Below, piece by piece: positions 50,043 to 64,000 of a stretch of DNA of 64,000 bases; the first letter of the stretch is position 1; the number at the start of each line of letters is the position of its first letter. A program made the position numbers and the translations under genes. The stretch is from Cunninghamella blakesleeana. Lineage: Eukaryota > Mucoromycota > Mucoromycetes > Mucorales > Cunninghamellaceae. The DNA lies in contig JAFCIZ010000001.1 in assembly GCA_017871115.1 (NCBI GenBank), forward strand, positions 601,501-665,500. Direction: 5' to 3'. The notes beneath the pieces were generated by a model. That model was given only the letters and a program-made list of their open reading frames with translations. It made no database searches and had not been told where the DNA came from.

Positions 50043-50796
50043 ATAATTTATTTATTTCTTTATAAATATATGTATATATAAATATATATAAAGATAAAGA
50101 TTACTTTTTTATCTTATACATATTATATAAACCTTCCTCCCCCTTACTTCTTTTTTTGTTTTTATTTTTATTTAAAATTACTTATATATTTATATATAAT
50201 AATAAAAAAAATATGCTTATTATCCTCTGTAAAAAAAGATTTCCTTTTCTTCTTTTATTTATTCTTGGTATGTTTGATAAGTTGCGCTAAAATATAATAT
50301 AAAACTCAGATAAGAAATGAATCAAACAGCAACTACGGTTTTATTTTATTTTTCTTATACGGAGTTTTTTTATAATGCTTTCAGGTTTTCTACACAACTT
50401 TGACCAACTATTGATTTTTTTATTATTATTCAATTAATTTTATAAAATCACTTTTAAGTTTTAATTAAAAAGGGAAATATAATATATCAGAAGATAACAT
50501 AATAATGGAAATAATTAATTTATATAAAGAAAAAGAACTATCTAATTGTTTAAAAATACCAAGGTATGTATGCTTTCGTCATAAATTAGTGATATGTAAA
50601 AAAAAGAAGAAGCGGAATTTAAAAAACTACAGCCAAAAAATTTCAGACTTTTGCTTGTAAAAAAGTATACGTGTATCTTTTTTTTTTCTCCTCTTCCTTT
50701 CTTTTTTTATTAATAAAAAAAGATCAAATCAAATTTAAATATATATTTTTTCATCCTTATATCGTTTTATTTATATAATATAATACACTTATAACC
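50043..50796. other. Intergenic, no gene seen
   Basis: Yop1 3' flank and Rpn10 promoter; AT-rich, with a T/C tract at about 50680-50710. Nothing else is recognised. Confidence 0.5.
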
Positions 50797-52323
50797 ATGG
50801 TAATGGAAGCTTCAATGATAGTGTAAGTTTTTATAAATCACCTTATATATAAAATAAAATATAAAAAAACGAACAATGATATTCATAAATAATAATCAAT
50901 CTCTTTATTAAAATACAAAACCATGTGCATATATAAATATATATATATAATAGGGTGGATAATTCAGAATGGATGCGTAACGGTGACTATACTCCAAATC
51001 GTTTAGTAGCACAAAACGAAGCTGTCAATCTTGTTTTTAATGCTAAAACTCAATCAAATCCTGAAAACACGGTTGGTTTGATGACTATGGCAGGAAAAAG
51101 TCCTGAAGTATTGGTAACATTAACTTCTGACATTGGAAAAATTCTTTCAGCTTTACATGGTGTTAAACCAAATGGTAAGAGTGATTTCTTAACCAGTGTT
51201 CAAATTGCTCAAGTAAGTACTTTATATAGATATATTTCTATCTATCTATCTATAAAAATAAAAATAAAAAGCATTTTTACATTTTGGTACTTTGATGCTT
51301 AATGATTATCTATTTTTTTACTAATCATATACAAATATATATATATAGCTTGCTTTGAAACATCGACAAAATAGAAATCAACGTCAAAGAATTATTGTAT
51401 TTGTTGGAAGTCCAGTAGAAACAGATGAACGAACATTAATACGATTAGCTAAAAAACTCAAAAAAAATAACGTTGCTATTGATATCATCAACTTTGGTGA
51501 AGAATTTTCAAATACACCTAAATTAGATGCTTTTATTGAAAATGTGAATAACAGTGATAATAGGTAAAATTTTATATTAAGTTTAAAATAGAGCAGGAAA
51601 AAGAATTGATAATGAATATACGTATTTATAAAAAAGAATTATTTATAATAATCATATTTTTTTATAAATACCTTGTATTTATTTATTTTTTATTTTTTAT
51701 CTAGTCATTTGGTATCCATCCCTCCTGGTCCTCATATTTTAAGTGATATGTTAATGTCAACAGCTATTATATCTGGGGAAGACGGTGCACCTGGTAACTT
51801 TTCATCTGGTGGTGGGGACTTTGAATTTGGTATTGATCCTAATCTTGACCCTGAATTGGCATTGGCATTACGTATTTCTCTTGAAGAAGAAAAAGCACGT
51901 CAAGAAGCTGCATCAAAGAAAGATACTACTAAAGGTGAATCATCTGGATCAGGTACAATAGAAACAGCAAAAACAGCAAATGAAAATGATATGGCAGTAG
52001 ATTCAGCATCAGAAGCAAAACAACAACATGGAAATGAGGATGATACAGAAGATGCTGAATTACAAGCTGCTTTAGCTATGTCAATGAATCAAGATGACAA
52101 TAATGATAATATGGATGATGTAGACATGGAGGAATTAGATGAAGATGAAGAACTTCAACGTGCATTAGAATTATCTATGAATGATAATAATGGTGAAGCT
52201 AATAATGAAATGATGTCCGCTGTACTTGGTTCCTTACCTGGTGTAGATGCTAATGATGCTCGTATTCAAAAAGCTTTGGACGATTTACAAGATAAGAAAA
52301 AAGAAAAAGAGGATGATAAATAA
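50797..52323 (+). CDS. RPN10: 26S proteasome ubiquitin receptor Rpn10
   Basis: Four exons: 50797-50822, 50954-51212, 51349-51563 and 51705-52323; 372 residues. The first 26-base exon encodes MVMEASMI and joins to [15 protein letters not shown], the start of the vWA domain (about 5-190). Three ubiquitin-interacting motifs follow: [12 protein letters not shown] (about 217-231), [12 protein letters not shown] (about 285-298) and [12 protein letters not shown] (about 317-330), each with the central Ala and Ser. Family knowledge: Rpn10 docks polyubiquitinated substrates at the 19S particle. Budding yeast has one UIM and human PSMD4 two, so three is a richer receptor. The linker is acidic, and the C-terminus is a charged [14 protein letters not shown]. 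Confidence 0.95.
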
Positions 52324-52712
52324 TATTTTATATTTACACTGACACATATAAATTAAAAAATAAAAATAAAAATAAAAATCGATTATTACACATCTATTTT
52401 TTAACGTACACATTAAAAAAAAACAATAAACAAAAAAGTAAAAAATAAAAAAGGTAGAATATATATATATATATATATATATTTATGCAATAAAACAATT
52501 AATGAATAATGAAATCAGAACTATGTATATATTTCATTTATTATATGATCATAATATCTATTCAAAATGAAAAAAAAAGATGTTGGATTACAAAGAAATT
52601 ATATATATAAGAAACAAACGTTTTTTATAATAAAAAATAATAAAGTGGGTGTGCTTTAAAAAAAAAATGAAATGGATTTTGAAAAAAGAATGATGAAAAA
52701 AAATAAATTTAT
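52324..52712. other. Intergenic between convergent Rpn10 and RPS23
   Basis: 389 bases of AT-rich 3' flanks with a TA run (52460-52481). Nothing else is seen. Confidence 0.5.
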
Positions 52713-53542
52713 TTAAGATCTAGGTTTTTCTTTCTTTTCCTTGTATAAAGCAAGAAGAGAAACACCAGCAACCTTGACAATCTTGAAACGAACACCAGGA
52801 ATATCACCAATAGCGCGACCTTTACGACCGAAACCAGCAATTAAAACTTCGTCGTTTTCATCGACATAATTCAAACAACCATCATTAGGTACGAAAGCAG
52901 TAACTTTCTTACCGTTTTTGATTAATTGAACACGAACACACTTACGAATAGCGGAGTTAGGTTGTTTAGCTTCAACACCACTAAAATATAATAATAAACA
53001 AAATAGTTTTTAAAACAATACATAAAATAAAATATTAGTATATTGATATCTCCCTTTCTTTTTTTAAAAATAAAAAATAAAAAAATTTATAGTATGATAT
53101 ATATATAATGCATAAAATAAACACTTTACATTTTTTCAAGGACAATACCCTTAGCGTGAGAAGCACCACCGAAAGGATTGGAACGGAAAGCAGTACCTAA
53201 AGCACGCTTCTTATATTGTTTATCAGCCCAACGTTGTTCACGACGATGGTTACGGAGCTTACGAGCTGCATTCAAACCGCTAGGTTGACCTATTCATATA
53301 TGATATTTTTTTTTAATACGTATGTCTATTTTGCTGTAGTTTTTTAATCCACAATTTTGAATTTTATCCATATATCTAACTATTCATTCATTCATTTATT
53401 CATCCATCCATCCATCTATCTATCCATCCATCTATATTTTTTTTGTTTTTTATCTTTTTGTATATATATATATTCATTTCCATTTCCATTATCTTAATAC
53501 TATTTTTTTCATCTATATTTATGTCATTAAATCTTTACCCAT
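52713..53542 (-). CDS. RPS23: 40S ribosomal protein uS12 (RPS23)
   Basis: Three exons on the minus strand: 53539-53542, 53130-53289 and 52713-52980; 143 residues, the normal length. The first coding exon is ATGG only; splicing to 53289 gives [18 protein letters not shown], colinear with the family start. Family landmarks are present: [31 protein letters not shown], the decoding-centre loop FVPNDGCLN with its hydroxylatable proline, [18 protein letters not shown], and a basic tail ending in PRS. Codon use is strongly biased. Family knowledge: uS12 sits at the decoding site and controls accuracy. The second-residue-after-Gly intron is an old position shared by many ribosomal protein genes. Confidence 0.96.
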
Positions 53543-54323
53543 AGTTGATTTATAATATTTTCTAAGAAAAAAAAAGGAAGGATGAAAAAGGACCAAATTA
53601 GATAAACCATTAATGTCAGTTGACTTTTAAAACACCGCTTTACTTTCTTTTTTTGGAAAAGTGATCATTGTTTATAGCTATTATTTAGTTTTATGTTTAT
53701 ATATTGGTTTTAATGAACTGGCTTAGAGAAATAGTGACAAAATATAATTATAACAAAATGAAATTAAAAAAAAATAAAGTATAAGTTTAAACCAAATAAT
53801 ATACAAGTATACGTAAATGATAATGAAGTGTAAGGCAGCCAAACAGGTTATACATTTTAAAAACTACGAACATATAATCATTTACTATTTTTTTTTTATC
53901 TTTTTGTAAAAAAGCACAAAACAAAACAAATAAAAAAGTTTTTAAATTGGTCTATAAATAATTTTAAATAATATCTATTTATATAATATTTATTAGACTT
54001 TACTAGTGATCATAGTTATTATAATCGAAATAAAATGATTATCAACACAGGTTCATTTTTTTTTTATTAATGCGTTTTTTTAATGGTAAAAATAAAAAAT
54101 ATCAATTTTTAAAACTCAGTATTTGTTGAAAATATAAACAATGACAAAAAAAATCAACCATCTTTTATTCCTCCGTCTCTTGATCTTAATAGAAAACTAA
54201 ATCCAAACTATATATATAAATATATATATATACATATATAAATATATTTATATGTATATCTATATGTTTATATAAATACAACAGCTACATATTTAAAATA
54301 ATAACAAAAAAATAAAGTAAATC
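53543..54323. other. Divergent intergenic region, RPS23 and GW-repeat gene promoters
   Basis: 781 bases, AT-rich. A TATA/ATATA cluster lies at 54210-54262 shortly before the ATG at 54324. No exon is seen. Confidence 0.5.
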
Positions 54324-56042
54324 ATGGAAAGTAGTGATAATAGCGATGATGAATACGCTCCTATATCTCTGGCAGCTTGGGGTGATCAACAAAAACAATC
54401 AAAAGATAATGACGATGATAAAGTTAAAGATAAGGTAGCGGATTGGCACTCTTTAGTAGATCCTTCAATAAAAGTTAAGTCTGGTGGCTTAGGAAGCGGC
54501 GGATTACATCGACGTGGCCCTAATTATAAACCTGTTGATGAAGATTATATTTTACAACAGCGATTAAATGGTAACGTACCAAAGCAACAGAAAATAAAAG
54601 CATTACGTGAAGCAGAAAAAAAATTAGAAGGGGGAGGAGGAGGAGGAGGAGGAGGAGATAAAAAATCATATAAAAAATCACCATCATCATCATCATCATC
54701 ATCATCTAAAAAACCCAATGCAACTTCGCCACCGCCTTCATCAAAAAAATTCAATGCGCCAACATCATCAACATTACCATCATCATCGTCATCATCGTCC
54801 TCGTCGTCATCATCACGTAGATTTTCAAAATCAATAACAAAAAGTAACATTAACAATAATAACTATAATAATTATGAAAATACTAATCCTTCTATACCAG
54901 CACCTTCACCTAGATCTGCTATACGACAACCTCCACCCCCATCTACAACAAATCAAAATAATGCATGGTCAAGTTCTATTTTAGTGGAAACACCATTTTG
55001 GGATGAAAACACAAAATCATCTACAATATTAACGACTACTAATACTACAACTAATACTCTTACAGCTGCCACTGCCACTACTTCATCCCAATCTTCATCT
55101 TCATCAACATCCACCTTTTCTTCCTCTTCTCAACAGCAACAGCCATTTCAAACTTTCAATAATAGAAATTCAACTGCTAATGTTCCACCTGGATTTGGAA
55201 ATAATATCATATTAAATAATGCGGATAATTATATTAAACGACCACCACCAGGATTTCATTCTACTTATCACCATCAGCAACAAAATGACTATTCTATAAA
55301 TAATACTAATATTCAAAATAATGCCAGAAGAATTTCTCAACGAAATAATAAAAGCAGTAGTAATGATAACGGATGGGATAGTGGTTCACGGGATACGGGT
55401 TTTAATAATCATACTTCATCAAAATTAGCATCAAAGGGGGGAATGGAAGGACAACAAAAAGAACATTGGGGTAATAATAATAACAATAACAATAATAAAA
55501 ATAACGATTCATGGTCACAAGAAGTAAATGAAGAATGGGGCTCTCATTACAGTAACAATAATAAAAGCAATAATAATGATTCCTGGATTCAAGATGGAGG
55601 CTGGGGGGTATCAGATAAAACAAACCAAGAACAATCTACACGTAAATCATCATCACCAGCCACACGCAATAATAATAGTAATAACAACAATCAGTCAACC
55701 CGATTTTCTAACCCATCTAAAAATAAATATTCCAGTACGGAACATAGTCCATTACCAAAGAATTATTATAAAAAGGATGGAACGAGTCGCCCAGCATTTA
55801 TTGAAACACCAAGTAAAGTAGCCTTACCACCTATTAGTTATAATCCAATCGTTGTATCGGTACATTTAGAATTAGAAAATAATGTAAAAATACCCGTGAA
55901 TATACATAAGTTAGATGATCCAGTTACGTTAGCTCGTCAATTTGGTCAATCTCAAAATATCGATAATCCAAAAATCATTCAAGCTATTACCAAACTCTTT
56001 ACTCAACAAAAAGATCGTGCTATGCAAAGATATAATCAATAA
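54324..56042 (+). CDS. Disordered GW/WG-repeat protein, candidate Argonaute-binding platform
   Basis: A single exon of 572 residues. The head is acidic (ESSDNSDDEYAPISLAAWGD), then a conserved-looking segment (WHSLVDPSIKVKSGGL, GPNYKPVDEDYILQQRLNG), a polyglycine run, Ser runs and Asn-rich text. Between residues 351 and 428, tryptophans recur in small polar surroundings: GW351, W382G, W397, W405G, W421 and GW427G, plus W19G near the start. A short folded C-terminus (about 510-572) reads VVSVHLELENNVKIPVNIHK then DDPVTLARQFG. I do not know the family. Isolated Trp next to Gly in disordered Asn/Ser text is how Argonaute hooks look; the function is inference, the gene is secure. Confidence 0.75.
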   Translation: MESSDNSDDEYAPISLAAWGDQQKQSKDNDDDKVKDKVADWHSLVDPSIKVKSGGLGSGGLHRRGPNYKPVDEDYILQQRLNGNVPKQQKIKALREAEKKLEGGGGGGGGGDKKSYKKSPSSSSSSSSKKPNATSPPPSSKKFNAPTSSTLPSSSSSSSSSSSSRRFSKSITKSNINNNNYNNYENTNPSIPAPSPRSAIRQPPPPSTTNQNNAWSSSILVETPFWDENTKSSTILTTTNTTTNTLTAATATTSSQSSSSSTSTFSSSSQQQQPFQTFNNRNSTANVPPGFGNNIILNNADNYIKRPPPGFHSTYHHQQQNDYSINNTNIQNNARRISQRNNKSSSNDNGWDSGSRDTGFNNHTSSKLASKGGMEGQQKEHWGNNNNNNNNKNNDSWSQEVNEEWGSHYSNNNKSNNNDSWIQDGGWGVSDKTNQEQSTRKSSSPATRNNNSNNNNQSTRFSNPSKNKYSSTEHSPLPKNYYKKDGTSRPAFIETPSKVALPPISYNPIVVSVHLELENNVKIPVNIHKLDDPVTLARQFGQSQNIDNPKIIQAITKLFTQQKDRAMQRYNQ

Positions 56043-56640
56043 CCAGTATACACAAATAATTCAGTACTAACAACAATGATAAAAAATGGAATCATGGGAT
56101 CAATTATATCTACCAATGTATATTATATATATTATACCAAAAATAAAAAATAACTTTATTATTATTATCGTTATTTTTTATTATTAATTGCTATTATATT
56201 ATGACTTAATCTATTTAACTTACATTTTAATAAAATTATATACTTCTATTATACACATATTTTTCTTTTTTTAATACATATTTTCGAATTATAGCACTTT
56301 GAAAAAAAAAAAATGGATCTCTACCTTTGAGAATTTTATAGCCTGATTACTACTTTATTTTTTTTTATATTATTTTTCATAATTAAATATTTATCTTAAA
56401 AAAATTTAAAATATGTCGTTTTTCTGCTGTCATTTTCATTTTTAAAATAAATGTAGTAATATGGGTATGCATTGATCTTTTTATTACAATGTTACAAAAG
56501 AAAAAAGTTAGAATTTCCAAATTCGGAATATCAGTGGCTTGATGACTTTTTTTTTTAAAAGGCGTCACCTATATATTTTATTTATTTCCCTTGTTCTCTT
56601 TTTCCATTCTTTTTCTTTTCTTTTTTTTTGAAAATAAAAT
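56043..56640. other. Intergenic, no gene seen
   Basis: AT-rich 3' flank and mL58 promoter, with a T/C tract at 56600-56628 right before the ATG. Confidence 0.5.
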
Positions 56641-57075
56641 ATGTATAATACCATGCTTCGACAAACAATACGTCAATATGCAACCAAAAGTAAAACCACT
56701 AATTTAAAAATGACAGCACGAGTTCCTTTAGAACAAACCACTTTATCAAATGGAAATGTATTTGTTAGTCGTTTACCACCCGTCCCAACTCAAATCCAAG
56801 CTACTGTTGCACCTGCAATTCATCCACCCTATGAACGTAAACCTGACCTTGGAGAAAAAGAAATAAATGAAATTCGTAGTTTAAGGCAACAAGATCCCGA
56901 TACATGGACCCGAAAAAAATTAGCTGAAAAATTCAACTGCTCTCCTTTATTTATTAGCATGGTCGCTTCAGTCTCTTCCAAACAACCTACTCCTCCTGCT
57001 ACTTTATCTTCAGATAAAGGTTATAGACGTCAATTAATTACAAAAAACAGACAAAGAAGACGGGAGTTATGGTAG
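56641..57075 (+). CDS. Mitochondrial large-subunit ribosomal protein mL58 (MRP-L20 type)
   Basis: A single exon of 144 residues. The basic, hydroxylated N-terminus (TMLRQTIRQYATKSK) looks like a mitochondrial presequence. The body carries the MRP-L20 pattern: VFVSRLPP, then EINEIRSLRQQDPDTWTRKK leading into LAEKFNCSPLFISMV, and a basic end. Family knowledge: this fungal-specific protein sits at the surface of the mitochondrial 54S subunit near the exit tunnel side. Two in-frame ATGs (residues 1 and 5) are possible starts; the first is listed. Neighbouring genes give no extra context. Confidence 0.82.
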   Translation: MYNTMLRQTIRQYATKSKTTNLKMTARVPLEQTTLSNGNVFVSRLPPVPTQIQATVAPAIHPPYERKPDLGEKEINEIRSLRQQDPDTWTRKKLAEKFNCSPLFISMVASVSSKQPTPPATLSSDKGYRRQLITKNRQRRRELW

Positions 57076-59009
57076 AATACTTTTTATTTTTATTTTTCTT
57101 TCATGTCATTTTTTTATATATCATTTAAAAAAAATCACATATTTTTTATTGTGTAGTCTAGTTTCCTTTTTTTATAATTTATTTATTGTAAATGATTTTT
57201 TCTTTTTATTCTTTTAATGTTACTATTATTTTTTTTTTCTTTCCTTTAAATATATATATATATATATAGACATATTGATATATATGTAGAAAAAAAAAAA
57301 ATCACATTTTCATTTTTTTATACCTACTTTCAGTAATAAATATTTTCATAAACATAAAGTAATATTATGGGCACGTCAAAAAAAATTAGACAGCGCAGTT
57401 TGAATTTTCTTATATATATATGAGAGTCAAGGATTTCCTATTTTGACTTTTACAGTGTACCTGCATTCAATTTTCACTTGATTATTATTTATATCAACCT
57501 ATATTGATAAATGTAGTTCATTCTATTATAATTATCATTATATATCAAAAATTCTCAATTATTATAAAACAAATCTTGTCGTGTTTCGCTTTATTTAACT
57601 TTTATCCACCATTTTCTTTTAAGGTTCCTTGTTAGACTCTTGATTAAAACTCCAGCCATCAATCTATTGGAATAATAAACCTGCTTTAAATATGATATTA
57701 AGTGCGTATAGTATTAGTGTATGTTTGTATGATTTTTATTATTTTGTTTTATAATTCTACTTATTTGTATAGTCGTATTTTGAGTGTATACAGCCCTTTT
57801 TTTATCCATGTGATCATCTAATTATAAACCATGTTTTATTATTTTCCTTGTTATCCTTTCTTATTTTTACACCGCATACGTATCTGTGAGAAAATATATA
57901 TCGAATTATTTATTTATAATTGGTTTATATTAATATTTCGGGTGGAAAATCTTTTCAGAATCATTTAATAAACTCAATCTCCTACTGAACTAATCTGTTA
58001 ACTACTTATGTATTTTCTTAAATAAACAATATAAGCAATATGAAACGAATGAACAACTCAACTCAAAAGAAAAAAAAAATTTTCTTATAATTGCACCTAT
58101 GTTTTTGAAACATTTACTTTTATAATTTATTTTTAATAAACCAACTTATGGTGGTCATTGTGTTCGTAAATGCTCTCCACATTTTTAAGATGAAGTAATA
58201 GGCAATATTTTGATGAAAATTTGAAACAATGTGATGGAAAGAATCAAGCAATTTCGATGATTATGGGAAGCATCCATTTGCAAGCATGTCTAATAAATTT
58301 TGTAATATAATTCACTGAAATCCTCATGCTGAGAGTTGCGGTTGTACATAAAAATAATGGGTGATAATAATAAATTAAAAAGTATTTATATTCTGATTTT
58401 AATTTAAAAAATAAGCACGGTATTTTTATTTTATTTTAATTGAATAAAAAAAATATGAAAAAATTAATACTAAAGCTTTAATATAATCCTTTATTCTACA
58501 ACAACTTTATTTATATATAATCGATAGAAAATATTAATAAAAGGATTCAAAAACTAAGAATATACATTATTAACTACGCACTTAAAAAGTGCGCTCACTG
58601 TATATTAAAGCGCGTATGTATGAGAAAATAGGATTATATCCGTATTTTAAAAGGATTTCTATAGAAGTTAAAAAAAATTAAAGACTGTAGTTTTATATTA
58701 TTGATATTAAATATATTTTAATTTTTTTAATTTATACAATTATTTATATATGAAATTAATTATATTATTTAACAATTTTAAATAGTAGTAAATACATAAA
58801 CGCGTAAAAAATGAAAAGTTGAGCATGAAAATGGAAAAACCACCGGGCTTTTAAAAAAACAGATATTTTTTTTTCATAAAAAAATATTTATTTTCAATTT
58901 TTTAATGCAATATATCTTCTATTTTTATTCGTTTTTGTTTTAAAAAAATTATCATTTTTACTATACTTTATTTCTATTCCTTTATTATTTATAATAGTGA
59001 TAAAACAAG
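57076..59009. other. 1.9-kb intergenic region with a few GC-richer islands
   Basis: Mainly AT-rich. A more balanced block at about 58135-58345 contains short codon-like stretches interrupted by stops, possibly a decayed gene or element. A hairpin with arms CGCACTT and AAGTGCG lies at 58577-58593. ACGCGT occurs at 58800-58805. No intact gene or tRNA is recognised. Confidence 0.5.
58800..58805. promoter_or_regulatory. MCB-like ACGCGT element upstream of Ku80
   Basis: ACGCGT lies 205 bases before the Ku80 ATG, a distance close to that of the copy upstream of Wee1. A third copy at 49859-49864 sits in a Yop1 intron, so chance occurrence cannot be excluded. Confidence 0.3.
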
Positions 59010-62932
<3,923 letters not shown>

Positions 62933-64000
62933 ATACTTTATATATATGTATATGTATATTTTGTTTATGTATGCTGTAAATAATAAGAATAAAAAATAAC
63001 ATGTTACATTTTGACAAAGATGGGTATACGTTTGGAGTTACACGGTAATCAGGCATCAAATCAAACAATGAAGAGAAAAAAAATGCACAATAAATTGTTT
63101 TGATGTTTACACAAAAATCAACTTTATTATTATTTATATATAAGAATTTATATATATACATATAATATGTTACATTTCATTTTATTTTATTTTATTTTTT
63201 AATATATAAAAATATGCAAGCATTATACCTATGAGTATTTTTTTTACATAATATATATTTATTTATTTGTTAAACAAAAAATATAGGAGTAAGAAAAAAA
63301 AAACCAATATTATTCCGCCTTCGTTTTTTTATTTTTTATTTGGAGGAACAACTGTTCTAAAAACATTCAATTACTAAAGAAGGAAAAAGGAGCAGTATAA
63401 GGAAATGGAAATAGGAACTCCGGTTAATAACAATAATTATCTGTTGTTCTAATCATATATAAAGTTCATTCATCTTCGTTATATTCATTCAATTCAATTC
63501 ATATACCTTCACTAAAAATAAATGAATTTATATATATTTGCATATATTTATCGATTCTTTTGTTTCCATTTTCAATATAAGATGGGTTTATATTATTATA
63601 TTTTTTTAAAATAAAAAAAAAAGTTGGGGGAAATAGAAAAAGTTCAATATATTTATTTATTTAAAAATATTATGGATTGTACCATCTTATCAAGATAAAA
63701 AAAAAAAAAAAAATTACGATTGATTCAATGGAACAAAAGAATAATGAGATAATAGAAATGGACAATAAAAAATATATATATATATAATTGAAACAATAAT
63801 AATTAAATTTAATTAATGATTTTACAAATAAAGTGATTAATAAAAAATAATCTTATTACTGATTACAAAATTTAAAAATGTCCTAAAATATAATTTTATT
63901 CTTAAAAAAAATCCCAAAAAAAAAAAAAAGAATTTACAAAAAATATATAACTTTAATTTATCTATCCCAAAGTACATCGTACAAAAAGCTCAACAATAAA
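62933..64000. other. Right-end intergenic sequence, no gene accepted
   Basis: Ku80 3' flank and 1 kb of AT-rich DNA with A runs (for example 63700-63713). A balanced stretch at 63000-63075 reads, on the minus strand, as LFDLMPDYRVTPNVYPSLSK and could be a gene fragment, but no splice partner or start was found. The window edge cuts the region. Confidence 0.45.

Noticed and set aside
63000..63075. Balanced minus-strand peptide LFDLMPDYRVTPNVYPSLSK
   Set aside because: It reads like protein but has no start, splice partner or known family, so it is not listed as a gene. It may be a fragment of a gene or element.

Overview
The window is nuclear DNA of a fungus, most likely an early-diverging one (Mucoromycota is my best guess). 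The evidence is strong AT-richness, 25 recognisable or clearly coding genes with many short GT-AG introns (commonly about 50-200 bases), asparagine- and serine-rich disordered proteins, and a conserved core of fungal housekeeping genes. The phylum is inferred from general character, not from a marker. I saw no transposon, CRISPR array, intact tRNA or rRNA gene.

Layout, left to right: a small ricin-B-type beta-trefoil protein (947-1566, +); a peroxisomal SCP2 sterol-carrier protein (1915-2583, -); a PA-TM-RING ubiquitin ligase (4135-5908, +); an Sds3/BRMS1-family histone-deacetylase-complex subunit (6783-9555, -); the splicing factor SPF30/SMNDC1 (10007-11013, -), ending in a perfect 48-base palindrome; eIF2B gamma (11367-13806, +); an unrecognised SP/TP-rich protein (14255-15123, +); a large MIT-domain protein (17056-20409, +); an I78-type peptidase inhibitor (20832-21172, -); a mitochondrial PPR protein (21736-23490, +); mitochondrial ATP synthase beta (23904-26165, +); a disordered coiled-coil protein (26682-29153, +); a SAM methyltransferase with a 14-base exon (30026-32058, -); a 58-codon ORF (32765-32941, -); the meiotic recombinase DMC1 (33739-35801, +); an ER membrane protein ending in KKSK (36017-37069, -); an MFSD1-like transporter (38998-41358, +); a seven-helix receptor-like protein (41908-43683, -); a Wee1-family kinase (45542-48083, +); Yop1/REEP (49152-50042, +); proteasome subunit Rpn10 (50797-52323, +); ribosomal protein uS12/RPS23 with a 4-base first coding exon (52713-53542, -); a GW/WG-repeat disordered protein (54324-56042, +); mitochondrial ribosomal protein mL58 (56641-57075, +); and Ku80 (59010-62932, +).

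Functionally this is an ordinary euchromatic stretch and not an operon-like cluster. Genome maintenance and cell cycle (DMC1, Wee1, Ku80, Sds3), translation and splicing (eIF2B gamma, RPS23, mL58, SPF30) and ubiquitin/proteasome functions (RING ligase, Rpn10) are interspersed on both strands. The observations I rate highest are the Ku80 C-terminal motif made by splicing to an 18-base exon (with a different tail if that intron is retained), the Trp-Gly repeat protein that could bind Argonaute, the 48-base perfect palindrome starting in the SPF30 stop codon, and shared acidic-dileucine sorting motifs in the RING ligase and the MFS transporter.

All exon coordinates come from hand reading of splice signals and frame continuity. 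Every multi-exon model listed closes in frame from ATG to stop.
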